64,000 nt of DNA, from positions 31,911,917 through 31,975,916 of the forward strand of contig CM076848.1 of NCBI GenBank assembly GCA_039519185.1, given 5' to 3'. Position numbers and translations under genes: made by a program. The stretch comes from Astragalus membranaceus (taxonomy: Eukaryota; Streptophyta; Magnoliopsida; Fabales; Fabaceae). The notes beneath the pieces are model-generated. The model had not been told where the DNA came from and did not search any database. It saw only the letters and a list, made by a program, of their open reading frames with translations. Shown one piece after another: positions 11,300 through 22,705 of the stretch (its first letter is position 1; each line of letters opens with the position of its first letter).

Positions 11300-11960
11300 A
11301 ATTCTCAACTTAGTCATTTGGGACCAAACACCCATCGTCTCTTTGCACTGATGTTTTGAATATGTTGAATTTCTGGAGTCATGAAAGTACCATCACTAAA
11401 GTTGTAAACAATCAACGTTGACCAAAGCTCCAATAACACCTCTTCGCCCTCATAAACATAAAGTGCTCTAGTATTTCGATATCGATTGTTACCGAATTGA
11501 GTAGCAAAAACTGTAAGCACACGGAACAGTTTGATCCAAGACTCCTTAATACCAGACTCATTCATGACCCAGATATCAACAACCTCTTCACAATGAGTAA
11601 GGATGGACAAGCAATCTCTCAACACACTCAATGATATAGTATCGAAAACCACCTCTCCATAGTCTGGCTGCAATACCTGTTCATAAGACTCGCTCCCCAG
11701 ATGAAGAAAAACAATGACCCGTTCACAAGTATCATATGTCATCCAATTAACAGTTCCATTGACGAATAATCCAGATACGTGAAAAGGGAAAGGGAATCCT
11801 TGATCAGGGAACTTCTGATCAATCTTTTTCCAAATATTGGCACCCAACGACCTTGTATTCATTATTGAAATTATCATATCCAAAGTCATATACTTTGAAG
11901 CTTACACTCTCTGGATGTGGATTTTCTAAGTCCGACAGTAGGTTAATTTTGTTATGGAAG
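11300..11960 (-). pseudogene. F-box-associated (FBA) domain gene fragment
   Basis: On the minus strand the first part (about 11950-11850) reads YDFGYDNFNNEYKVVG, a hallmark of the F-box-associated domain of plant F-box/kelch-type proteins. The rest, from about 11840 to 11314, is open in another frame and reads GLFVNGTVNWM, then an acidic and hydrophobic tail ending RRWVFGPK. A frameshift near 11840 separates the two. The N-terminal F-box that would bind SKP1 is missing, and no further coding sequence is legible upstream of about 11960. The fragment therefore cannot encode a working SCF receptor. It lies within a repeat with inverted ends and was probably captured by it. Confidence 0.7.
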
Positions 11961-12700
11961 GGTACTATAAAAGAGCGAAATTGTTATCGATGGCATTACA
12001 AATGATGCCATCGCAAGACCCAACAAGGCGATGGTAGGGATTCTGATTGTTCAGAGGGTGATGAAGCTGCATCGCGGGGCAGTGGTCACCATTGTGAACA
12101 TAGAGAAGAGGGGGTAATCCATGAGACCGAGAGTGATAAGGTGATGACGCTAGATTGACACGGGAAGGTGCTGCTTGGAGAATTGGTTATTACAAGAGAT
12201 TAGGAGTAACCAATCCTTATAGACACACTTGAGTTGCATGGGGTACTTGACGGGGAGCCTACTGAGGATTTTCTCTAAGACCTCGACTAGAAGAGTGGGA
12301 AAGGCATTGCATGAGATGAGTTATAGGAGTCGTGACGATCCACCAGCCTGTAAATATAAACTAAAAGAAATTTTAAAAAAAGTCATAATGAACTGCGGAT
12401 TTAAGATAAATCTGATAGTTAAATTTTGGAAAAAAATTGAACTACGGAATCCGTTAGGCATTTTATGGAAAATTATCAATTACGGATTTACATAAATCCG
12501 TCTAGAAAATTCAACTTTAACTGTGGATTTATGTAAATCCGTTTCCAAAATTTTCAAAATAATACGGATTTATGTAATTCTGTTTTGGAAAAAAACTGTA
12601 AACGAACTTATGTATTTCCTACGTGACGGATTTACGTAATTCCGTTTTGTCAAATTTTCGGACTTACTTTTGTTTGGAACGGAAGTAACGGAAGAATGCT
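11961..12700. other. Non-coding stretch with scattered CGGATTTA repeats
   Basis: Nothing gene-like is visible. From about 12380 to 12660, short blocks of ACGGATTTACGTAA and their inverses recur about six times. The same blocks occur at 10700-11130 and 58190-58490, which links these stretches to one repeat family. Confidence 0.5.
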
Positions 12701-12917
12701 AAAGGAAATTAGGTTTTTGTTAAAATTGGAGGGTATTTTGAGTATTTTACAGGGGTTGTGGGGGTATGATATTTAGTGGTGAGGGTATAAAAAATGGAAC
12801 TCTTTTACTTATAACTACCCACGACCACAAGGGGTATTTATTTGCTTTAATGTATTTTTGAGTTTCCTGGGCCTTCATTTAATTACAGAGCAATCTTTCT
12901 ACGACAAAGAAAAAATA

Positions 12918-14089
12918 GGCTAAATTGCAGTTTTGGCCCTTTATCTTTGGGGTTGGTGTCACTTTGGCCCTTTATCTTCTTTTTTTCTCGTTTTAGCCCC
13001 TCGTGTTTTTTTTGTGTGTCATTTTGGTCCCTGCCGTTAGTTTTTTCTAACGGACGTCACGCTGGCAGTTAACTGCTGACGTGGCGTCTTAAATGTCAGG
13101 GCTGACTTGGACCTGATTTGGTGATGTGGCGCATAAGGGACCAAATGGAAACTTAAAAAGAACATGGGGGACCAAATTGACACAAACACAAAACATTCAT
13201 CTTCTTCCTCCAAACACCACCTCCGTCTTCATCTTCTCCGGCGAGCCACCACCACCTCCGGTGAGCCTCCGCCACCACCACCACAAACAGTGACATCGCT
13301 TCTCTCAATCTCTCTCCCTCTCTCTCTCTCCTCAAGAACACCAAAATTTTCAATTCTTCACCAAATCAAGCAAATGAATAGTGCATTTCATGCGAAATTT
13401 CACAAGGAACTAGAATCCATTACCAATTCGCACAAAAAAGTGGAAGAACTTATTCAAAAACGTGATTTTCAGAGGAAAACGCGTTTTGGGTTTTGCAAAT
13501 TGGGGAAACCTTCAAAACTCAACAAAAATTCACCAAACCACTTGCAATAGACTCGAAATTGGTGCAGTAACTGATCGTTAGCAAAATATTTCAACAAAAA
13601 TGATAAAGAATTGAGAACGAAATGGAAATGTAGATTCACGTTTTACGGTTTTTTGGGTTTTTCAATGACGAAGGGAGAGAGAGGGAGGAGGGGGAGAGAG
13701 AGAGAGAGAGGCGATGTCACTATTTGTGGTGGTGGTGGCGGAGGCTCACCGGAGGTGGTGGTGGCTCGCCGGAGAAGATGAAGATGGAGGTGGTGTTTGG
13801 AGGAAGAAGATGAATGTTTTGTGTTTGTGTCAATTTGGCCCCCCATGTTCTTTTTAAGTTTCAATTTGGTCCCTTATGCGCCACATAACCAAATCAGGTC
13901 CAAGTCAGCCCTGACATTTAAGACGCCACGTCAGCAGTTAACTGCCAGCGTGGCGTTCGTTAGAAAAAACTAACGGTAGAGACCAAAATGACACAAAAAA
14001 AAACATGAGGGGCTAAAACGAGAAAAAAAAGATAAAGGGCCAAAGTGACACCAACCTCAAAGATAAAGGGTCAAAACTGCAATTTAGCC
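12918..14089. mobile_element. Mutator-like foldback element with perfect 9-bp TSD
   Basis: The element starts GGCTAAATTGCAG and ends CTGCAATTTAGCC. The arms of roughly 420 bp (12918-13345 and about 13665-14089) are long inverted copies around a unique centre of about 320 bp. The flanks 12909-12917 and 14090-14098 are both GAAAAAATA. A perfect 9-bp target duplication is diagnostic of Mutator-like elements. No transposase is present, so it is non-autonomous. Both arms contain a CT-rich, proline-coding-looking block, and the centre contains an open stretch with no recognised homology that may be captured sequence. Confidence 0.88.
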
Positions 14090-14099
14090 GAAAAAATAT

Positions 14100-14440
14100 T
14101 TGAAGTTGGTTATTTTATTTGTAACCAACATGTTAGGTTTTCTGTTACGGATTCACAATAAGAAGATCAAAGTGGCTACGGATTCACAACATGTTAGGTT
14201 TTCCCGTTTTCATGTGTTAAGCAGTGTATTTTGAGGTGCTTTAGAGTCTGAATTTTTTTTTAGATGTTCAAATACGTGAAGCTCGTTCCTCAACAACCGG
14301 TTTGGGGAAAATGTGATGCTAAGCAACGTGTTTTGGGGTATACTTTAGCATTTGAAAAAAATTAATTGTTCAAATACGCAAAGTTTGTTCCTCAATAACT
14401 GGTTTGGTGAAAAAAAAATATTTTCAGACAAAAGTTTAAT
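14100..14440. repeat. Degenerate ~105-bp tandem repeat, left block
   Basis: Copies share phrases such as GCTCGTTCCTCAACAACCGG, GATGCTAAGCA and GTGTTTTGGGGTA. The same family occurs at 17175-17845. Units differ by substitutions and small indels. There is no coding capacity. Confidence 0.7.
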
Positions 14441-15385
14441 TCTTTGTTTTGTTGTACTTTGTTTATTAAATCAATGTCGCTCAAGTTAGAGAGTGTAAGA
14501 AAATTTATTTTTATAGTGTTGGTCTTCCATTGATTTATAGAAGTTTGCTTGAATGGTATCTTGATGGGTCTTGGAATATCTAACTTGTGATCAATAGATA
14601 TTAGACATCACATGGTATATAGGTGTACTTGAATAGTGTAGTCTATAGTTCAATAGATCCACAATGGGTGAAACTATTACAACTCTTCATAGAAGGGTAT
14701 TGTTTGAATGGATATGACTATTCATGTTTGGATATGATGAACCATTAAAATCCTACATGAAAGGGTAGGTCCCCTTTCCACTTTTTCTATAAGTATATGT
14801 CTTGGGACATATGTGAAGACTAATGCCCAAAATGCCATAATGTCATTATATGCTTAACCATCAAAATTTGAGAAAGAAGGGGAGGAAGATCCTATCCTAA
14901 ATCTTGATATTCATGATCATTCAAGTGCATCAAATCACTTTAAAGAGGATGACTTCAAGAGATAAGTATCTTATCCCTTCTTATTATTCATATGGTGTCC
15001 TGTATTCATATACCTATGACCTTGGTTAATTGTTCATGACAGGAGATTGTGATTCATGTTGTTCATATTATTGTCATGATCATGTTCAAATTTATTTTTA
15101 CATTATTAACCTCATGAGGAAAGCTGCATATTCAACCAAACTTGTAGAAAAAATGTTGACTAATTAACACCTGAAAGGTTTGTAAAGGAGCCAAAAAAAA
15201 AAAACAGAGCTGTAATCCTTACCGTGGTTTTGTATACATCAAATTTAAAAAGTGCCTTCCCTTCTCAAGCTAAGGAGTGTCCAAAGCAAGTCATTAAAAT
15301 GTAACATAATATCTTTATTATTACATTCTATAGTAGTTTCACCGGCCAAACTCTAGCACCTTCTTTTTTTTCTCTTTTATATTTT
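14441..15385. other. AT-rich spacer, no gene seen
   Basis: No open frame resembles a known protein and no structured repeat stands out. The last five bases, ATTTT at 15381-15385, are the left target duplication of the following gypsy element. Confidence 0.5.
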
Positions 15386-15752
15386 TGTTCTGTACCGTAT
15401 CTCTGGACTTGTATCCGATCTTAGACACAAAGTTCGATCCGAGATAGTTAGTAGATGAAGTCCTTGATCGATCGTTGTCCGATCCGATGTGGGTTGTGGT
15501 ACCTGCAAAGATGCTCCGACGCTCAAGTCAGGGAGGTTATCAACTACAGATAGATATTAGGGTCAGATTCTCTTACCATTAATGAAGCATTGAATGTTTA
15601 TTTATAGAGTTTGGTGGTGCTTACTTGAAGGATCTGGACTGTCCGATCTTGTGTTGTGATCTTGGCCATTGATGAATGGATTTTGTTTTCTTGAATGGGC
15701 CTTATGCGAAAGGGCCATGGGGGTGTCGCTAGTAAAGGCCCTAACCATAAGA
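15386..15752 (-). mobile_element. 3' LTR of a deleted gypsy element
   Basis: This 367-bp segment is a direct repeat of 16801-17168. On the minus strand it ends GGTACAGAACA. Its inner end reads TCTTATGG where the partner has TGTTATGG, a small mutation of the LTR start. A minus-strand purine-rich tract containing CTTGGGGGGACAA lies just upstream at about 15755-15770 and fits a polypurine tract. A minus-strand TATA-like CTATAAATA lies near 15600. Confidence 0.8.
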
Positions 15753-16800
15753 GTTGTCCCCCCAAGTCTGGTCGCCTGAAGGGCGATCTTGACTTGTAAA
15801 TCAGACCGGTCTTGTGTTGTACCGGGTCTCAATTTGATGTCGAGCCTCATCTTGTAGATCTTGCCCCTAAATCCGATTTTTGCGGATCCGGGCTTGTTTT
15901 TGTGAATTTTGTCCCCAGATCCGAGCTTGACAGATCCGGGGTCGCTGTTTCGAGTGACTCAAAGTGATCATTTGAAATGATGGAGCGCTTCGTTTCTCGT
16001 GCTTGGCATCAAATGAATTTTGATTAGGCACATTTTTCGATGGCTACTGGCAATGATGGTGCTTCATTTTTCGTGCACGTGATTAAGGTCATTGATTGGA
16101 CGTGTCGATTTGACACAGGCCCAAATAGTGACCTTTGGCCCACTATAAATAGGGGTTCAGTCTCTTCCCTTTCTGTTGTTTTCCAAATTTGCTCTGATTG
16201 CCGATCCGACGATCTGAGTTCCGATCTTTAATATTCCCAGTTAGAAGAACGTGGCGAGAGTAGGTCTGTTTCAGTGGATTGAAGTTGTGAAAGTTCGGAA
16301 AGCAAGGCTTCTTTGTTTTTCTTCTGAAAACTGAGGTTAGAACGTCTTAGTTTTTTTTCTTTTTATTTTATCTCGAGATATTGCGCTGAGGTGAGATCTG
16401 ATCCGGGATATTTCTAGCCCGAAGCTCTACTACCTCCGCTTCGAGCTCGGTAAATCGGTAACTCCGCTGCTGGTTTGCTTCAGCTTGATGGTTCAGTAGA
16501 AGGACGAGCTGTTGAACAGCATCGACCGGAACCGAGTCTGCCCGAGGAGGAGGGGGACCCCGAGCTCCCAAGGACCATAGCCCTCCCTGGGTTCTGAGCT
16601 TGGGATGAGTTTGGAAGGTCTTCCACATGCCCTTCCGGGGTGCCCTGTGGTAGGACCTGCTGCAAAACAGGTTCCAGGATCGGTCGCATGGCCGGTCCTA
16701 CAATGATACTTTGTGTCCTCGGACGAAGTTGAGGAGGCATTGCCGATCAAGGTAATGGGAGGGGAAATAGAGAAAGAGATTCTCCCACTGTGGTCGCCAA
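15753..16800 (-). mobile_element. Internal region of a deleted gypsy element: gag remnant and antisense promoter
   Basis: The minus strand has a primer-binding site-like TGGCGACCACAGTGGGAG at 16782-16799, just inside the LTR. A gag N-terminus in broken frames follows (about 16740-16368, starting MPPQLRPRTQ). Protease, reverse transcriptase, RNase H and integrase are all missing. Between gag and the 3' LTR the plus strand carries ACTATAAATAGGGG at about 16139-16152, followed by a leader and GTGGCGAGAGTAGG at about 16250. That matches the start of the antisense ORF at 29159 in the larger relative, but with GTG for ATG. This suggests the remains of an antisense promoter and start. The plus-strand ORF at 16040-16231 is not recognised. 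Confidence 0.65.
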
Positions 16801-17168
16801 TGTTCTGTACCGTATCTCTGGACTTGTATCCGATCTTAGACACAAAGCTCGACCCGAGGTAGTTAGTAGATGAATTCCTTGATCGATCGTTGTCCGATCC
16901 GAGGTGGGGTGTGGTACTTGCAAAGATGCTCCGACGCTCAAGTCAGGGAGGTTATCAACAACAGATAGATATTAGGGTCAGATTTTCTTACCATTAATGA
17001 AGCATTGAATGCTTATTTATAGAGTTTGGTGGTGCTTGATTTGAAAGATCTGGACCGTCCGATCTTGTGTTGTGATATTGGCCATTGATAAATGGATTTT
17101 GTTTTCTTGAATGGGCCTTATGCGAATGAGCCATGGGGGTGTCGCTAGTAAAGGCCCTAACCATAACA
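16801..17168 (-). mobile_element. 5' LTR of the deleted gypsy element
   Basis: On the minus strand the segment runs from TGTTATGG to ACAGAACA, 368 bp, with TG...CA ends. The bases after it, 17169-17173, are ATTTT, the same as those before the other LTR (15381-15385). The 5-bp duplication proves that 15386-17168 is one insertion with both ends preserved. Confidence 0.88.
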
Positions 17169-17173
17169 ATTTT

Positions 17174-17845
17174 TATGTTTTAGGTATACTTTTACGATAA
17201 ATTATGTAAAGTGTGATGTTAGGATTATTTTAGGGTCTGGAAGATTTTTTAATTTTTCAAATACACGAAGTTTGTTCGTCGATAACCATTTTCGTTTAAA
17301 AAAATAATTTTGTAATATGTAAAGTGTGACGCTAAACAATGTGTTTTGAAGTACTTTAGAATTCAGACAAAAACTAAGATGTACAAGTACATGGAGTTCG
17401 TTCCTCTATAATTGGTTTGGTCAAACCAAAAACTAATTTCTTGGTAAAATACGTAAAGTGCGATGCTAAGCACTGTGTTTCGGGGTACTTTCGGTGTTTT
17501 TTTTTCCGTTTTCATGTTTTAAGTAGTGTGTTTTGAGGTTGCTTTAGAGTCTGGAAAATTTTTTAGATGTTCAAATACGTGAAGCTCGTTCCTCAACAAC
17601 CAGTTTGGTGAAAATGCGATGCTAAGCAACATGTTTTGGGGTACTTTAGTGTTTGAAAAAAAATTAATTGTTCAAATATGCAAAGTTTGTTCCTCAATAA
17701 CTGGTTTGGTGAAAAAAATATCAACAACTAGTTTGGTGAAAAAAATATATTGTGACAAAATACGTAAAGTGCGATGCTAAGCAGCGTGTTTTGCGATACT
17801 TTAGTGTTTGAAAAAAATGTATATTTTGTGACAGTTCATGTTAGC
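17174..17845. repeat. Degenerate ~105-bp tandem repeat, right block
   Basis: About six decayed copies of the family at 14100-14440 are present. Each has a core of CGTGAAGCTCGTTCCTC, GGTTTGGTGAAAA, GATGCTAAGCA and TACTTTAGTGTTTGAAAAAA. It is separated from the left block by a non-repetitive spacer and the gypsy insertion. Confidence 0.75.
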
Positions 17846-18779
17846 GAGCGACCAAGGAGATGCTAGTATTCAAGGAAATCGAATAAGGGAGCAACGGTTG
17901 CCAAAAATAAAATGATGTAGAATATTTCACATCTCCCATTTTCTCCCCTCCCCTTACAAGAGTCTGGCATAATAATTACTACACTTGATTCTTTTTTTGG
18001 TTCCTTTCAAATTTAAGTACTGTTAACATGTACATTTCTATATTAAAGGATGTTTTTTCTTGTGCCAAACGATAATTCATGATAAATATTGCAACTTAAT
18101 TTGTTTCTTGTAACCAATCTCATTCAATGTGTGATCCCCACATTGGGTACGGAGCAGCGTTAAAACTCTGGACCAGCTGTCCTGCCCCTCAAGACACCTA
18201 CAATGAACGAGAAATTAGTCACTGTTGTCCGTGCGGTAGATACCCAGATTTACCCAAAAATCTCATTCAATGTGTGTAACCAAAAAAAATCTCATTCAAT
18301 GTGAAAATAAATACAGTAGTAAATATATTTTACATGAAACAAAGGGTAGTCCATGGTATTTAGTTACATTAATTATCATGTTGCATATACAGTGTGCACT
18401 AAATGCACGGTAGTGCAAGAGATTATCAGATTCTTTACACTACGAAGCATTATCTATCAAGTGTACCAAACACATCGTGAGTTGATCTAGAAGGACATAC
18501 ATATACTGATGTAACCCGGCAGTACACTATAACCAAATTTCTCAAAGGAATGATGTTGATAACATTCAACAAGTAATTTTTTGTGAGTAGGTCTCCTTTT
18601 CAATTACATTTTTTTCTTCTTTACACAAATTATACAAGCAAGATGTACAACAATGTATCTCAAGATTCTCCAAGATGGGGGCATCATATTTACATATTAT
18701 GAGAAGAGTTTATTGCTTGGTGTTGGGGACATCATATTTACTTGGCTTGAGAAAAGGCTTGGAGAGGACAACATGTGAT
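17846..18779. other. Spacer with SINE-like copy 2 at 18134-18258; no gene
   Basis: Apart from the retroposon nothing is recognised. The stretch 18259-18779 is the downstream flank of ATG18 and probably includes its 3' UTR and polyadenylation region. Confidence 0.5.
18134..18258 (+). repeat. SINE-like retroposon, copy 2, with 18-bp TSD
   Basis: The unit is the same as at 10862-10988. It is flanked by the direct repeat AATCTCATTCAATGTGTG at 18116-18133 and 18259-18276. A third partial copy of that flank follows an A-rich run at about 18288. Long target duplications and an A-rich 3' end are typical of LINE-mediated retroposition. No convincing pol III boxes were found, so it could also be the tail of a 5'-truncated LINE. 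Confidence 0.75.
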
Positions 18780-21110
18780 TTAACATTTTAGGAAACGGAC
18801 ATACTCCTGCTGCAACATATCTCCCCCGCGTACTGGATCAAAGCGGCATCTGTAAAAACTGATAAAGTAGAAAATGAGAGTGGGAGTCTATGAGTAAGGA
18901 TGAAGAGAATGATAGAAACTAAGTTCTTTATATGATCTTAAAGGAGGCCAAAAGGAAGTAATGGAGAAGCAGCATACAGTAAAAATTAAATTGTGATGTT
19001 CATTTAAAATATCTTCTTTTGATGTTTATGAAACCCGATCAACTACAGAGCAACGGAGAAAGTAGCCTAAGTAAACAAATTATACAGTAACAATGATTAT
19101 AATGAAGAAGCTGCTGGCACCATATCAGTATTTGAGCACATTCTATATGCTATATGCTATGACACAGTGCTATATAACTTTCTAATGAAATTTCATTAAT
19201 TTGAAAATTAATTGGTACTTCATTAATCTAATTTATTTCAACAAACAATGCACTTTTCAAAATATAAATAAACAACAACTATTACAATAATATCAAACAA
19301 TTCAATTTCAACGATAGGATTGTAATATTGCACTTTCCTTGGTTATTCAATTATACGAGTGTGTAAGTCCTACCTAGATCACCAATACATAGACTCTAAA
19401 TTAGCCACTAATTTCTACAACACACAACACTTTTAAGATATTATGTGTACCTGTACTTTATTTGAAAATTTAAAGATCAGGGAATCAATTTTAGAAAAAC
19501 AGGGGTAAAACACAGCTGATAAGTCCACAATAACAGTAAGATAGGAGAAGACACACATACCTTCCATCCATGCCAGCAATTAGGACAATGTTCTGAGATC
19601 CAAATGCCACGATAAATTTAGTGTTTTCAGGCAAGTGAAACTGTGCAAATGACCATTCTGAACTAAAATATTTTGGCAGAACCCCTACGATGTTATCAGG
19701 GAAAAAATAAGAACGAAAAAACAAATATATACCATAAATATCATGCAATTGAAAATAAGCTTCAGAACCATGAGTTGATTTAGAGAACATCCTTAAAAAT
19801 ATGGGTTCTACTAGGGAAGATGTTAAATTGTAGCTACTTGGACAGGATAGATGCTCAAATAGGTCATCTGCTCAAAACGATTGAATCTCCAAATTATAAT
19901 AAAAGTGCTCCACAGTAGATAAGAATAACAAGTTTACCTCTCAGGAAAGATAGGGATGAGTTGGGGTTGGCACCAGTATTTGGAGAAATCAAGGGATCTA
20001 AAGAAGTTGAAGAATTCTGATGAACTAATGAAGGCCCTTGAACAGCATTTGGATGTGTTATGCTATACTCCCCAAACACTCTCACTCTCAGGTTGTATAT
20101 ATGAACAGTACCTTTGTCACTTGATGCTGCCAACCACTGGACATTTGGGGACAGAGCTATACTGTTGATTTCAGCTCTATCTACTCCTCTTCTGACCTAC
20201 AAGAAAGAGAAAAATGGATGACTGAACATGAAAATAGAAATTCCTGGAAAAGGAAAATAAAAAGCAGAAAATTAAACAAAATTATGTTTATCAGTGATTA
20301 AACCCATGGTATAACGCAACCTACTTCTTGTAAACGAGATCCATCCATTGTATTGAAGATTCTAATCAAAGTTCCCTTCACACTAGCAGTTGCAAGAAGG
20401 AGCCCATCCACTGTCAGAGTGAAGCATGCAACTTGGGAATCATGAGCATTGATTAATTTTGTCACATTCAGTCCAAAATGCTCAACTCGAAGTTGTCCTC
20501 TCTGACGACCAGGACAAACCAAAACAAAAGTATTTGAATCGTGCGAAAGACAGCAAAGCCCCCTAGGATTTGCCAAAGTCTCAATTTGATGAAGAAGCTT
20601 CAACTCCGGGAAGTTATAAACATATATCTTGTGCTCAAGAACAACTACAATTCGATCGCGTCTCAATTTCACTCCACGAACTTCAGACCTAAATTTGAAT
20701 TCACCAATGCATCTGTTCTGATAATCATTCCAAATCAAAACTTTATTGGGTGGGTAATCAGAATTAGATTTAGCACCAACAAGTGCTAGAATATTGGAGC
20801 GGAACAGCATCTCTACATTTTTAAAACCGCCACTTTTTAAATCGCGTCTGAAAGTTTCTTTGAAAGGTTCACAATTATAGACACGAAAACCATGACTTGT
20901 TCCAGCAGCAAAGCAACCATAGTCCTGATTCCATGATATTGAGAGCAAATCAGTTTCATCAGCGTCACTCATATCTCCATCGGGACGCGAAAGAGAAGAG
21001 GAGGCTCCACCATTGGGATATTCACAATTTCCGATCCTTGACGTTGGAAATATTCCTTGAGATGTTGAAACAAGCGAATCCATATCAGATGAGGTGGTAT
21101 CTCCCAGCAT
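18780..21110 (-). CDS. ATG18: Autophagy-related protein 18 (PROPPIN WD40), ATG18c/d type
   Basis: This is a PI3P-binding beta-propeller needed for autophagosome formation and for lipid delivery through ATG2. Four exons on the minus strand are proposed: 21110-20325, 20196-19938, 19684-19561 and 18858-18780. Together they give 1,248 nt and 415 residues with all phases consistent. The lipid-binding motif is VRRG at 263-266, the plant form of L/FRRG, and opens exon 2. Other family blocks are SWNQDYGCFAAGT, YPPNKVLIW, LRRDRIVVVLE, HDSQVACF, SSDKGTVHI and VLPKYFSSEW. The last acceptor was set at 18859 because it restores the conserved S-F-Y-R-C after MDG. The next AG, 9 bp further on, would delete three of these residues. 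The N-terminus and the NPRGLCCLS block fit the ATG18c/d branch better than ATG18a. No disabling change was seen. Confidence 0.93.
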
Positions 21111-21995
21111 TTTCTGCACTCAATAACCACAGTTGAGCAAGGTGGAAATATTACTTGGGATTGTCAAATCCATTGTTAGGTCAGTATTCTATCTTCCATG
21201 AACCTATGTACCCTATAGTTGCAATTCCACCTAGTTCTACAAGTTTTCTGTGTTCCTACATCAGTTCTAGTAACGACCAGAATCCTTATGCCATTAATCA
21301 ACCTAGGATTCCAATTTCATTAAATATATTGATAACACGTTTAATTCTTATAATATTTTTTGGTTTGTGGTTAAATGCTGCTTCCTAATCCTAATATCAT
21401 TGATATAGGGTTTACAAGAAACTAAAAATATGCAGATAAGCTGTAATTATTCAAACCCAAGAAAGATACTCATTATGCATCATATTTACATTTTGACAAG
21501 TATGCAATGAAGGGTAAAAATGTGACTGAGGCAAGAGGATACCGGGGGTAGCAATCACTTAGAGCAACTCTGATAAAAAGAACAGTAATTTCTCACTCCT
21601 CCCAGCAAAGGTTTTTCACTTCAGCATATGCCTACACGATCAGAAGTTTCAAGAATCAAGATAGAAAAAAAGAAAGATGCAAACTTTAACAACGAAAACG
21701 GGGAACCCAAGCAGAACTTGACAAGATCATAATAATAAAAGACATTAGCGAATTACGAAGCGGAAAGGCTCATTTGGGGTTGGGAAAATTGAATTGAAAA
21801 CTGATCAAAATTGAAATGGGTGTCCAAGAAAATGTGCAACATGAGATCATCAAAGCAAATAGCAAAGGAAAAAGATAAAAGAATTGTATAAAGACTTAAT
21901 ATGTTACCAACAGCGAAAAAATGGGGATCGGAATGCTAAGCGTGAAGCAGAAGACGCTTCTCTTCAGAATTCTTGATTCCCGTCGTCTCTGTCTC
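21111..21995 (-). other. 5' UTR exon and leader intron of ATG18
   Basis: Immediately before the start codon the minus strand reads GAGTGCAG|AAAATG, an acceptor. A donor, GCTGTTG|GTAACA, lies at 21908. Upstream of it (about 21909-21995) is a pyrimidine-rich leader. A leader intron of about 790 bp is therefore likely. The open frames on the plus strand here are antisense shadows. The promoter should lie at about 22000-22150. Confidence 0.6.
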
Positions 21996-22261
21996 TTTTC
22001 TCTTTGTTTCTCATTCGATTTTTACCATTCCATTAGCTGGATTTGTGTTTTTACGTTTTCCCTTTAAGTTTTGCTTTTTTACCAATTTGTCCTCTTAAAG
22101 TTTTGCTTTTTGAGGGCAAATTTAGAAATTGATATTTCAAAACCAATTTCCTCTCTCTATTATCTTCTAATACCTACTAATTTCTCTAATTTAATCAATT
22201 ATCTATTTATTTATTTAATCAATTTATCTATCTATTTATCTATTTAATCAATTTATCTATT
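21996..22261. other. Promoter-side spacer with a decayed (ATCT)n run
   Basis: The stretch is AT-rich. From about 22185 to 22261, TTATCTATCTATTTAATCA-type units repeat imperfectly. The gypsy LTR was inserted at the end of this run. Confidence 0.6.
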
Positions 22262-22634
22262 TGTTCTGGACCGGACCAGGAGGTCCATTTAGCAATACCA
22301 AAAGGTGCATTTAGCAATTGGATATGGAATGGCCCAATCATTTCGGCCCATATCCACAACATACAAGCTCAATTAAGGCCATCACACTTGAATGGTTAAG
22401 ATGGATTCTACTGATCCGCGATCTACAAACGGGCACGATTTCCTATAAATATCGGCTCTCATTGCCATCATAAGGTACATACTCTCATTCCTAGCTAAAT
22501 TACTCATCTATTCTCAATACTGACTTGACCGCCGGAGTGGCTTCGCAGGTACCCCCCGGGCTCACACTAACCTCTGGCAAGTTAGCAGGAGCCTATCAAC
22601 TGCAGGTCAACCCAATACTGCAAGGTACAGAACA
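22262..22634 (+). mobile_element. 5' LTR of a Tat-type gypsy element
   Basis: The segment opens TGTTCTGGACC and closes GGTACAGAACA, 373 bp with TG...CA ends. A solo copy of the same family is present in reverse at 58499-58861. CCTATAAATA near 22442 is a probable TATA box. The next bases, TTGGCGACCACAGTGGGAG at 22635-22653, form the primer-binding site region. No matching 3' LTR is present downstream, so the insertion is incomplete. Confidence 0.85.
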
Positions 22635-22705
22635 TTGGCGACCACAGTGGGAGATATCTATCTTTCACATCATCACTACTCCTTGAACTTTTCTCTTGCT
22701 ACTCC

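Larger units (their letters stand above)
10640..12800. mobile_element. Composite repeat with degenerate inverted ends carrying an F-box fragment
   Basis: The left end (about 10645-10730) and the right end (about 12700-12795) are imperfect inverted copies, each with T-run, ACCC and CATTATACCCC-like phrases. Just inside both ends, pieces containing CGGATTTA and TAAATCCG recur many times. A related end is present at about 58095-58170. A broken F-box-associated gene lies inside. This layout fits a non-autonomous TIR element that captured host sequence. Exact termini and target duplications were not found, so the boundaries are approximate. Confidence 0.45.

Noticed and set aside
13164..13550. Pro/Ser/His-rich frame of 128 codons
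   Set aside because: It lies in the arm and centre of the Mutator-like foldback and is repeated in inverted form at 13643-13864. It is listed as possible cargo, not as a gene.
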